A DNA stretch of 42,936 bases from the NCBI GenBank assembly GCA_035628595.1, contig DASPJN010000119.1:1-42936 (forward strand), given 5' to 3'. Of the stretch, positions 24,355 through 31,846 are shown one piece after another. The position numbers and the translations under genes are program-made. This DNA comes from Chryseosolibacter sp035628595 (GTDB lineage Bacteria > Bacteroidota > Bacteroidia > Cytophagales > Cyclobacteriaceae). Each line of letters opens with the position of its first letter. The stretch's first letter is position 1. Under the pieces are notes generated by a model. The model was not told where the DNA came from and ran no database searches. It was given only the letters and a program-made list of their open reading frames with translations.

Positions 24355-25487
24355 AGATCGGATTTGAAGCGAAGCGTTTGTTTGCAAATTTTACCGGGTT
24401 GGGAAATTATAGCCGGTTTATTGTTAATGCGCTTTCTGCACTTTATCCAAAGCATAATTACTTTCTTTACACACCAAGGGCGAGTGAGCACAGCGAAGTT
24501 GAAACGATCACGTCCAGACCAAATGTAACTGTTGTTACTCCCGGCATGTTGTATACAGGAAAAGTGTTGTCGTCACTCTGGCGCACCTGGGCTGTGCACA
24601 GCGAACCAACAGTTCAGACACTTGACATTTTTCATGGTCTCAGTCAGGAATTACCTCTTCAGCTTTCTGCCAAAATCAGGAAGGTCGTTACCATTCACGA
24701 CTTAATCTTTTTGCGTTATCCCCAGTTTTATAGGGCGGTTGATGTGAATGTGTACAAGTTGAAAGCAGCGTATGCCTGTAAGACCGCTGATAAGATTATT
24801 GCCGTTAGCCAGCAGACCGCCGCAGATATTCAGCACTTCTTTGGTGACCATCTTGCACCTAAAATAACAGTCGTTTATCAGGGCGTACATCCGAACTTTA
24901 ATCGAGTCGTAACGGCAGATGAGATTGAATCTGTCAGGAGAAAATACAGCTTGCCCGCAAATTACATTCTGAACATTGGTACTATCGAGGAGAGAAAAAA
25001 CCTTTTAGTGCTCGTGAAGGCGCTTGCCATGGTTCCTCCTGATTTCCGGATACCATTAGTTGTGATCGGGAGAAAGACACCATATTGCGCGACTGTGCAG
25101 AAGGAGATTGCGCGACTGCAATTGACCGATTATGTTCTTTTTGTTCACAACGCTGCATTTGAAGATTTTGCCGCGATATATAAAGGAGCCCGTGTTTTTC
25201 TTTATCCTTCGTTGTTTGAAGGGTTTGGAATACCACTCGTTGAGGCAATTAAGTCAGGGGTGCCTGTAATCACGTCAACTGGATCGTGTTTTTCTGAAGC
25301 CGCAGGCCCGCATTCGATCTATGTTCATCCGCAAAACGCTGACGAGATTGCTGCACAGATCGTCACACTCATAAGTGACGAGGATAAGCGTGCTGCTATT
25401 GTTAAAAATTCGCAGAAGTATATTGAACGATTTTCGCCTGACGTCGTAGCGAACGACCTCATGAAGGTCTATCTTGGCTTATTGTGA
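24351..25487 (+). CDS. Glycosyltransferase, GT4 family (group 1)
   Basis: This 378-aa GT-B glycosyltransferase starts at ATG 24351 (MKIGFEAKRLFANFTGLGNYSR), overlapping the ppa stop. The N-terminal half has IFHGLSQELPL and VVTIHDLIFLRYP, typical of mannosyltransferase-like GT4 proteins. The C-terminal half has NYILNIGTIEERKNL, PLVVIGRK, and the donor-binding stretch VFLYPSLFEGFGIPLVEA with the EX7E-type glutamates, then SGVPVITSTGSCFSEAAG. It probably adds a sugar from a nucleotide donor to a lipid- or surface-linked glycan at the cytoplasmic face. Donor and acceptor are unknown. Its last 29 bp overlap the convergent next gene. Confidence 0.93.
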   Translation: MKIGFEAKRLFANFTGLGNYSRFIVNALSALYPKHNYFLYTPRASEHSEVETITSRPNVTVVTPGMLYTGKVLSSLWRTWAVHSEPTVQTLDIFHGLSQELPLQLSAKIRKVVTIHDLIFLRYPQFYRAVDVNVYKLKAAYACKTADKIIAVSQQTAADIQHFFGDHLAPKITVVYQGVHPNFNRVVTADEIESVRRKYSLPANYILNIGTIEERKNLLVLVKALAMVPPDFRIPLVVIGRKTPYCATVQKEIARLQLTDYVLFVHNAAFEDFAAIYKGARVFLYPSLFEGFGIPLVEAIKSGVPVITSTGSCFSEAAGPHSIYVHPQNADEIAAQIVTLISDEDKRAAIVKNSQKYIERFSPDVVANDLMKVYLGLL

Positions 25488-26568
25488 TGTTTTTGTACAC
25501 GGCGAAGGTGTCACTCGCCATCTTTTCCTTTGTAAAGTCTTTTAGCTTTACTAGTGCCCCTTCAAGGAGATCTTTCCTTAAGGCGTTATTCGTTAGCACT
25601 TGGACACATTTTGAGGCAAGAGCCTGGAAATCGCCAACAGGTGCCAGTAAACCGGATTGACCATCGACAACCATTTCTGATAATCCGCCAGCATTGGTCG
25701 AGACAACTGGAACATGAGAGGCAAAAGCATCAAGCACAGAAGTGCCGAGTCCCTCTTGCGTACTTGTCATCAAAAACAGGTCAAAAGCCCCCAGTATAGA
25801 CTCAATATTGGTTTGAAAACCTGTGAATGTAATAAGATCAGCTAGCCCTTCCGATGCAACGAAGGCTTTTAGCACTTCGAGTTGTTTGCCCTTTCCGACA
25901 ACCACACCCACGGCAGGGACCCCACTTTCATGGATCGACTTAATTACTTTGATAAAAGTCAGATAATCTTTCTCTGGTTCGAGAGCAGAAGTGTTGCCAA
26001 TAACAAATGAGTTGTCCGGCAGTCCTAGTTGTCGCCGCACTTCAAGCGCATTTTGTTTCGGTGTTTCAAACCTGCTTACATCAATGCCGCTATAAACAGT
26101 TATACACTTCTGTTTTTCGGATACAATTTCAGATACGCGTGATTTCACTTTATTAGAAACACATAACACAGCCGCCAGTTTCGGATGGTTGTATTTCCAT
26201 TTATTAAACAGCGTCGTTTTTATTGGGAAATCTACACGACGACTAACTACTATTTTTGATTTATTGCCTACCGCAGCGGACACGATTGCCAGCGTGTGTG
26301 ATTTTGAACTATGTGCATGCACTACGTCGATATTGTTTTCATCGCAAAACCTTTTCAATCTACATGCTGCCTTCAATAGGGAGAGCATTGAAAAGCTCAA
26401 TGTGACATATTGAGCGCCGTTTTTCCCGCAAAAGCTTTCGAATGATGACTTCTTTCGAACGCCTACAAAATTTTCGACCTCATATTGTGGTAATTCGTGA
26501 AGGAGATAGGCGATTTGTTGTTCACCGCCGCGCCACTCTTTTTCTGAACTTAACTGTAATACCTTCAC
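25459..26568 (-). CDS. Glycosyltransferase, GT4 family
   Basis: This 369-aa GT-B enzyme begins MKVLQLSSEKEWRGGEQQIAYLL, with a Gly-Gly acceptor-side loop. VVHAHSSKSHTLAIVSA and VVSRRVDFPI follow, and the C-terminal domain has VIGNTSALEPEKDYLTFIK, VGVVVGKGKQLEVL, ADLITFTGFQTNIESILGAFDLFLMTSTQEGLGTSVLDA in pieces, and VPVVSTNAGGLSEMV. Such proteins act in LPS core or O-glycan assembly. It overlaps the upstream GT2 gene by 4 bp (ATGA), so these two form a pair, and it converges with the previous GT4 gene with a 29-bp overlap of coding ends. Confidence 0.92.
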   Translation of the reverse strand: MKVLQLSSEKEWRGGEQQIAYLLHELPQYEVENFVGVRKKSSFESFCGKNGAQYVTLSFSMLSLLKAACRLKRFCDENNIDVVHAHSSKSHTLAIVSAAVGNKSKIVVSRRVDFPIKTTLFNKWKYNHPKLAAVLCVSNKVKSRVSEIVSEKQKCITVYSGIDVSRFETPKQNALEVRRQLGLPDNSFVIGNTSALEPEKDYLTFIKVIKSIHESGVPAVGVVVGKGKQLEVLKAFVASEGLADLITFTGFQTNIESILGAFDLFLMTSTQEGLGTSVLDAFASHVPVVSTNAGGLSEMVVDGQSGLLAPVGDFQALASKCVQVLTNNALRKDLLEGALVKLKDFTKEKMASDTFAVYKNITISQDRPS

Positions 26569-27350
26569 CCCTTTTGCGCTTTTTTTAGTTCAACGTACTT
26601 AGCATAGCGTATGAATCTTTCGAGCGAGGATAGAAGAGCAATGACAAAACCGTAGAAGCCATCGAGCAGCCCTAGCTTAAGAAAATATTTCTTAAAGAAC
26701 ATGAAGGCAGGCTTCATCAGGCCATGAGACATAAAATGATAGTGTTTTCCTTTGGCCAGGTCGCGTCGAGCGGCAAGTGTTGCGTACAGGGGAATCTTTG
26801 CTAAATGGCTTTCAATGGTGGGATAGGAATAGTGCAGGAGATCGCCCTCAAGTTTCGCTGATTTTAAGTCCCCTGTTACATCCAACTCTTCATGAACATC
26901 ACCACGCCAACTTCCGTCGGACTTTCGAAATAACCGTGTTTTGTATTCCGGGTACCATCCGCTGTGACGGATCCATTTGCCACAGTAGTTTGTTAGTCGA
27001 TTCACAACTCCGAGGTCCGCATAGGGAGCTGCCTTGAACTTCGCGATACTTTCTTGCAACCGTGGAGAAAGGGCTTCATCGGCATCAATGGAAAAAATAA
27101 AATCCATAGTCGCGAGCGTGTTACCGAAATTCTTCGTGGCGGCATATCCTTTCCATTCTACTTGAATGCACTGCGCGCCTTTTGACGACGCGATTTCCAG
27201 TGTCATATCCGTTGAAAACGAGTCAATAACAATAACCTCGTCGATGACGGGAAGGAGAGATTCAATACACCGGCCGATATTCAACTCCTCGTTCTTGGTT
27301 ATTATTACTGCAGAAAGAGTAGCCACTTGAGTAACCTGTTGCTCAATCAT
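26565..27350 (-). CDS. Glycosyltransferase, GT2 family (WaaE/KdtX-like)
   Basis: This 261-aa GT-A enzyme resembles LPS-core beta-glucosyltransferases of the WaaE/KdtX type. Motifs: LSAVIITKNEELNIGRCIES near the start, VIDSFSTD, the metal-binding FSIDADEALSP (about 88-98), then NYCGKWIRHSGWYPEYKTRLF, the acidic VHEELD and LLHYSYPTIESHL. A C-terminal amphipathic or membrane-associated helix near 215-245 is usual. It is the first gene of a two-gene minus-strand unit with the GT4 gene, and a close relative lies at 29561-30343. Being LPS-core specific is inference from the family. Confidence 0.92.
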   Translation of the reverse strand: MIEQQVTQVATLSAVIITKNEELNIGRCIESLLPVIDEVIVIDSFSTDMTLEIASSKGAQCIQVEWKGYAATKNFGNTLATMDFIFSIDADEALSPRLQESIAKFKAAPYADLGVVNRLTNYCGKWIRHSGWYPEYKTRLFRKSDGSWRGDVHEELDVTGDLKSAKLEGDLLHYSYPTIESHLAKIPLYATLAARRDLAKGKHYHFMSHGLMKPAFMFFKKYFLKLGLLDGFYGFVIALLSSLERFIRYAKYVELKKAQKG

Positions 27351-27374
27351 GAGCTTTCATATATATTGCTGAAT

Positions 27375-27382
27375 AACAAAAG
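27375..27382 (-). promoter_or_regulatory. Candidate -7 box for the GT2-GT4 pair
   Basis: TACTTTTG on the minus strand is an exact TAnnTTTG match, 24 bp before the GT2 start codon at 27350. No clear -33 TTTG was found. Confidence 0.45.
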
Positions 27383-27469
27383 TACCAATCCTGACACATA
27401 TTTAACTGATTCTGCTGTTTTTTTCGCGAGTGTGAGAGAAAGGACATTTAAATCACCGAACGTTTACCT

Positions 27470-28351
27470 GTGCGTCATCTTGTATATTTATCTCACTCGT
27501 CGACTGACATACACCTTGAGACCATTTACTCGATTTACTCTTATTGGAACGCCAATCCCGCTGACGTTAATATCATACTTTACACCGACAACCAGCGGTT
27601 CTTCGAGCCATATCTGAATCCTTTGATTGTTTCGTACGAAGTGATCGATGAAAAGATGCTGGCTACTTACAAAGGGCCGCAAGACTTTATCCATCGCGTT
27701 AAGATTTGTATTCTTCTCGATGCGTTGGAGAAGTACAAGGGTTCCTTTTTTTTCTTCGATTCGGATACATATTTTACACGGTCGATAGAGAACGATTTTG
27801 CAAAGGTTGAAGAAGGAGTTTTGTACATGCACATGTACGAAAAAAATCTCGACCGATCTTTGGTTTATGGGCCGTTACTAAATCGGACCGTTACAATCAA
27901 TGGGCAAGAAAAGCGATTAGATAAAACCGTAGAAGTATGGAATGCCGGAGCCCTGGGTTTGACAAATAGCGCACATTCGCTTGTACAACAAGCGCTGAGG
28001 ATGACCGATGATTTGTTACAGGTTTATAATAAACACATAATTGAGCAGCTGGCATTCTCCTATGTGTTTCAGAAGAATTCCAAGTTAAACGCAATAAGTG
28101 ACAGCGTTTTTCACTACTGGAACTTAAAGGAGTTCAGAACGCATCTTCGGAAAATTTTTGAATCCCCCCTGGCAAAGGATCCACAAAGCCTGCTCAAGAT
28201 TACGAGTAGAGTAACGCCCGTTACCCTGGTATCCGAGAAAGCTGCATGGAAGAAAAGAGGACTCGCTCGCCTTTTTCAGAGAATGTCAGGAGAGAAATTT
28301 CAACTACAACCGTTACCAGAGATCGAGCACTTGCTTGAGCCGTTGGCTTAG
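27470..28351 (+). CDS. Unassigned protein, probable GT-A-type glycosyltransferase
   Basis: This 293-aa protein has a GTG start at 27470: the frame is closed by a TAA at 27449-27451 and the first internal Met is more than 60 residues in. The N-terminus RHLVYLSHSSTDIHLETIYS, followed by VNIILYTDNQRFFEPYL, looks like the first beta-alpha unit of a nucleotide-sugar binding fold. SFFFFDSDTYFTRSIEND (about 90-107) carries a DxD motif; VEVWNAGALGLTNSAHSLV resembles the acceptor-side NAG motif of GT8-like proteins. I cannot name a family with confidence. It lies in the glycosyltransferase island and converges with the next gene (12-bp gap). Confidence 0.75.
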   Translation: MRHLVYLSHSSTDIHLETIYSIYSYWNANPADVNIILYTDNQRFFEPYLNPLIVSYEVIDEKMLATYKGPQDFIHRVKICILLDALEKYKGSFFFFDSDTYFTRSIENDFAKVEEGVLYMHMYEKNLDRSLVYGPLLNRTVTINGQEKRLDKTVEVWNAGALGLTNSAHSLVQQALRMTDDLLQVYNKHIIEQLAFSYVFQKNSKLNAISDSVFHYWNLKEFRTHLRKIFESPLAKDPQSLLKITSRVTPVTLVSEKAAWKKRGLARLFQRMSGEKFQLQPLPEIEHLLEPLA

Positions 28352-28363
28352 GAATGCGTCATA

Positions 28364-29437
28364 TTAGACGGTTTCCTTAAGCAAGCCGATATAGGCTCCT
28401 GCCTGGAAATCGAAGGAGAATTTTTCTTTTGTGAGATAGCCAGCTGCAAGCGCATTTGCTTCTATCTTCCCGCTGGCAATCTCTGCGATCACTTTGGATA
28501 ATTCTTCCACTTTATAGAAGGCGGAAACGCCTTGAAAATCATCATAACCTTTCCAAAAGTTTTCCATGACCAATGGCTTTTTGTACCCAAACGCAAGATT
28601 AAACGAGCCGGTAATCTTTGTTGTTGCATAGCTCCGGTAACGAGCTTTTGAAGGATGAATAAGTGGTAGGATAAAATCACTTTCAATAATGAGTCCATGA
28701 AAATCCTCATCGCTGACAAACTGATCAAAGAAAATAAAATTTTTATCCAGACCACGGGTGGCAATGTTGGCGTAAAAAGATTGAAACTCTTCTTTGGATC
28801 GATTATTTCTACCAGCCATTACAAAGCGGAAATTGTCAGGTAAAGTCATTGATGCGATGGCGTTGGAAAGGCTTTGATAATCGCGGCGGGCAAAATCTAC
28901 GGCCCCAGGCACGCAGACCCATATTTCATTCGACTTTTTCTTAATCGAACTGTGAAAGGCAGGAAAGAATACAGGGTAGAAACTGGCGATTCTTAGTTGC
29001 CTATGCTTTTGCACCAGGTTTTCCCGTATGTAATCATTTAGAACCAAATACTTCTTTACAACAAGCGTAATAATTCGTTGTGAAAAGCTCTTATCCAGTT
29101 TTTTACTGTTGTGAAGAATTCCGATAAGATCTACGCCGGTGCCAACAAGCAAAAGAACCATGGCACGTACGCTGTTGCCAGAACAAGTATTAAAGACCAC
29201 TTTTTTGATTTCGTTTTGTTTAATGTATCGACGTGCCTGCCAAATTTGCCTCCAGTTTCTGGAAAGAGATAGTTTGTAGTCGGCTGGAAAATGCGAGGTT
29301 CTTTGCGTCAACTGCTCATTGACCAATAAGTGTGCAGTATAATTCTGGGACTTTAGAATAGCCAGTTGACTATAAAGGCATTCATCATGAGAGCTGTAAA
29401 ACTCAATTATTGCTACGGGAATATTCTCTTGTGTCAT
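28364..29437 (-). CDS. Unassigned protein, possible GT-B glycosyltransferase
   Basis: This 357-aa cytoplasmic protein begins MTQENIPVAIIEFYSSHDEC. The order of features recalls a GT-B fold: an N-terminal half with KKVVFNTCSGNSVRAMVLLLVG in parts and DLIGILHNSKKLDKSF, then a C-terminal half with IWVCVPGAVDFARRDYQSL, FRFVMAGRNNRSKEEF and a Ser/Tyr/Lys-rich region near 265-285 (SKARYRSYATTKITGSFN). No EX7E motif is obvious. It lies among glycosyltransferases and has no membrane segments, so a role in surface glycan assembly is likely but the reaction is unknown. Confidence 0.7.
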   Translation of the reverse strand: MTQENIPVAIIEFYSSHDECLYSQLAILKSQNYTAHLLVNEQLTQRTSHFPADYKLSLSRNWRQIWQARRYIKQNEIKKVVFNTCSGNSVRAMVLLLVGTGVDLIGILHNSKKLDKSFSQRIITLVVKKYLVLNDYIRENLVQKHRQLRIASFYPVFFPAFHSSIKKKSNEIWVCVPGAVDFARRDYQSLSNAIASMTLPDNFRFVMAGRNNRSKEEFQSFYANIATRGLDKNFIFFDQFVSDEDFHGLIIESDFILPLIHPSKARYRSYATTKITGSFNLAFGYKKPLVMENFWKGYDDFQGVSAFYKVEELSKVIAEIASGKIEANALAAGYLTKEKFSFDFQAGAYIGLLKETV

Positions 29438-29560
29438 CGGTTCCTGGAAGGTAATTAGATAACTTAAACTATCTTTATTTTTTTAAAGACCCATTATGTT
29501 GCTGTTTTTGAAAGGCGCAAGCGGTGCAAAAAAAACAAAAGGTAGAGAACATAAGACATT

Positions 29561-30343
29561 ATGACAAAGTCTGTGAAAATTTCGGCCACCGTTATTACCT
29601 TAAATGAAGAAAAAAAAATTGCTGCATGTATCCAATCCCTCATTGGTGTTGCGGATGAAATTGTTGTTGTAGATTCTTTCTCAAGTGATGAAACCGCGTC
29701 AATTTGTATGCGGTATCCGGTAAAGTTTGTACAGCATCCCTTTGGTGGTTACGTCGCTCAGAAAAATTACGCGATGTCCATCGCTTCTTATGACCATATC
29801 CTTTCCCTTGATGCCGATGAGCGACTTTCCCCTGAACTTGCTGCCTCAATTCTGAGACTGAAAGAGAGTTGGTTAGATCGGAGCGACGGCTACGTGGTTT
29901 ACCGTTTCAATAATTACTGTGGAAAGTGGATGCGGTTCTCGGGATGGTATCCCGAAAAAAAGGTCAGGGTTTGGGACCGCCGACAAGCTTGCTGGCAAGG
30001 CACTGACCCACATGACTTTGTCTCAATTCCGAAAGATCGCCTCGGCCGACTTAAAGGTAACTTGCTGCACTATGCCTATCTGACAGTCGACGAGCACCTG
30101 AGACAGGTTCACCGCTTTGCTGAGATTGCTGCGAAGGCAAAGTATAAGAAAGGTGAGAAGGCGTATTTCTTTATCAACGTTTTGGTAAGCCCGCTCTTCC
30201 GATTTATCAAAACCTATTTTTTTCAACTCGGATTTTTAGATGGATACTACGGTTTTATCTTTTGCACAGCATCCGCTTCCATGACTTTCTTTAAATACGT
30301 GCGTCTCTACGAATACAACCGAAAAGGACTGCCAGAAGAATAG
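29561..30343 (+). CDS. Glycosyltransferase, GT2 family (paralogue of 26565-27350)
   Basis: This 260-aa GT-A enzyme has the same order of motifs as the GT2 at 26565-27350: ATVITLNEEKKIAACIQSL, VVDSFSSDET, LSLDADERLSP, NNYCGKWMRFSGWYPEKKVRV, LLHYAYLTVDEHL and a C-terminal FFQLGFLDGYYGF stretch. The acidic catalytic-region motif differs (DPHDFV here, VHEELD in the paralogue), which suggests a different acceptor or linkage. It starts at ATG 29561 and converges on the CPBP gene with a 5-bp gap. It likely acts on LPS core or a related glycan. Confidence 0.92.
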   Translation: MTKSVKISATVITLNEEKKIAACIQSLIGVADEIVVVDSFSSDETASICMRYPVKFVQHPFGGYVAQKNYAMSIASYDHILSLDADERLSPELAASILRLKESWLDRSDGYVVYRFNNYCGKWMRFSGWYPEKKVRVWDRRQACWQGTDPHDFVSIPKDRLGRLKGNLLHYAYLTVDEHLRQVHRFAEIAAKAKYKKGEKAYFFINVLVSPLFRFIKTYFFQLGFLDGYYGFIFCTASASMTFFKYVRLYEYNRKGLPEE

Positions 30344-30348
30344 AAGCG

Positions 30349-31275
30349 CTACAAAAATTTGTGTGCGAATCCGATAATCTCCATCAACCATGCGATTCCC
30401 ACGTGTACGATCACGCCTCCCCAGACACTTTTCGTTTCATACGCAACAACACCAAGAATGTATCCGCCAAATATCGAGCTGATTGCCTCGCCTGCAGGCT
30501 TTCCAAAATGTAATGAGCAATAGATAACAGCCATTGCCAACACACCCGAGCGGTTTAGAAATGGCGCAAGCCCGATAACAAACAATCCTCGGAACAAATA
30601 TTCAACGGTTATGAAATCAAGCCCATAGGCGATTTCATAAGAAAGTACCGTGAACCATTCCCCAACGCCAAGATACTCATGTGCCTGGGTGGGATGGTAC
30701 ATCGGATACTGCTTCTGAAAACCAGACTGGAAAGAGACGATGATCATCAGCGGCAGCATAATAAGCAACATTGTAAAGTATGGTTTCGCATCGAAAGCCT
30801 GGCGCTTGAGTCCGTAAAGGGAACGGTCATTCGTCTCTATGCAACGGTGCAGAATGATGATTGGAATAAAAACAATAAAAAAACTCATCAGGTTGTTCAA
30901 TACTTTGAAGGCCCAGATGTACAACTGGTTCGGGATATTACCAGCGAGCATCCAATTCAGGAATGGAGCGCCTGCGTCTACCGAAAGGCACACGAGTCCC
31001 GCCAAACTGATGATCCAAAATTTGCGTGATCGGAATGGTGACGATTTTGTAAAAAAAGCGCTCGATAAAACCGTCGCGTAAAACAAAGTTGTATACATCG
31101 CGAAATACGCGAGCAGTCGTTTGATAGGGGGCAAGGTGTCGAGGTAGCGATCTTCGAAGTCAACAGTATAATTAAAAGCCAGGCTTGCAGTCAGAATAAT
31201 CAGTACTACTGCGTAATGCGCGGCGTGAAAATCTTCTTTCACATGCTTCACAAGATAATGCCAGACCTTTTTCAT
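30349..31275 (-). CDS. CPBP-family intramembrane metalloprotease
   Basis: This 308-aa polytopic inner-membrane protein has about eight hydrophobic segments. The CPBP/CAAX-protease motifs lie in the C-terminal half: VEYLFRGLF (motif 1, with a single Glu instead of the common EE pair), YCSLHFGKPAGE (motif 2) and VIVHVGIAW (motif 3 His). The family includes Rce1-like prenyl-protein proteases and bacteriocin-immunity proteins; in bacteria substrates are mostly unknown. It overlaps the maf gene by 4 bp (ATGA) and ends a four-gene minus-strand run. No peptide-bacteriocin gene is nearby, so an immunity role is not supported. Confidence 0.87.
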   Translation of the reverse strand: MKKVWHYLVKHVKEDFHAAHYAVVLIILTASLAFNYTVDFEDRYLDTLPPIKRLLAYFAMYTTLFYATVLSSAFFTKSSPFRSRKFWIISLAGLVCLSVDAGAPFLNWMLAGNIPNQLYIWAFKVLNNLMSFFIVFIPIIILHRCIETNDRSLYGLKRQAFDAKPYFTMLLIMLPLMIIVSFQSGFQKQYPMYHPTQAHEYLGVGEWFTVLSYEIAYGLDFITVEYLFRGLFVIGLAPFLNRSGVLAMAVIYCSLHFGKPAGEAISSIFGGYILGVVAYETKSVWGGVIVHVGIAWLMEIIGFAHKFL

Positions 31276-31844
31276 TTCCAGTTCTGCAAATGATCATAGA
31301 CCTTGTGAATGGGCAGACCCATTACATTGAAATACGATCCAATAATTTTTTCGATCGCAACCATGCCAATCCAATCCTGCGCGCCGTATGCACCAGCTTT
31401 ATCAAAAGGCTTGTAGTTTGTCACGTAATACTCAACCTCAATTTTTGAAAGCGATTTAAATGTCACTTCGGTTGTGTCGTCGAAGCTCAGCTCCTTTTCT
31501 TTTGAGAGAATACAGACACCTGTTATAACCCGGTGTGTTTTGCCAGACAGTTGTGTCAGCATTGAGGTCGCATCTTCGTGATTCAGTGGTTTATTAAGAA
31601 TTTTGTCCGCAAGAACGACGACCGTGTCCGCGGTAACAATAATCTCATTGGTGATGGCTGGTCGGAAGTATTCGGCTTTTTTCTGCGCCAGGTACTTCGC
31701 CACCTGATTCACCGGCATTGTATCAGGGAAAGATTCATCTACATCAGGTTTTTCAACCGTGAAGTCAAACCCTGCTTCTTTCATCAGGTATTGTCTTCGC
31801 GGCGAACTCGAAGCCAGTATCAATCGACGTCCTAGTTTTTTCAT
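31272..31844 (-). CDS. maf: Maf-family nucleotide pyrophosphatase (dTTP/UTP type likely)
   Basis: This 190-aa house-cleaning enzyme hydrolyses non-canonical or excess nucleoside triphosphates. The chosen start is ATG 31844, two bases after the upstream stop; a TTG at 31850 would overlap it. Motifs: LILASSSPRRQYLMKEAGF, the substrate region DVDESFP, IVTADTVVVL, KTHRVITGV and KPFDKAGAYGAQDW (the form seen in the YhdE subgroup that prefers dTTP and UTP). It is tightly packed between the DUF1015 and CPBP genes. Confidence 0.95.
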   Translation of the reverse strand: MKKLGRRLILASSSPRRQYLMKEAGFDFTVEKPDVDESFPDTMPVNQVAKYLAQKKAEYFRPAITNEIIVTADTVVVLADKILNKPLNHEDATSMLTQLSGKTHRVITGVCILSKEKELSFDDTTEVTFKSLSKIEVEYYVTNYKPFDKAGAYGAQDWIGMVAIEKIIGSYFNVMGLPIHKVYDHLQNWK

Positions 31845-31846
31845 CG

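Noticed and set aside
30349..31275. CPBP protease as bacteriocin immunity protein
   Set aside because: No bacteriocin precursor or ABC exporter is adjacent; the gene is in a run with maf, DUF1015 and accC.
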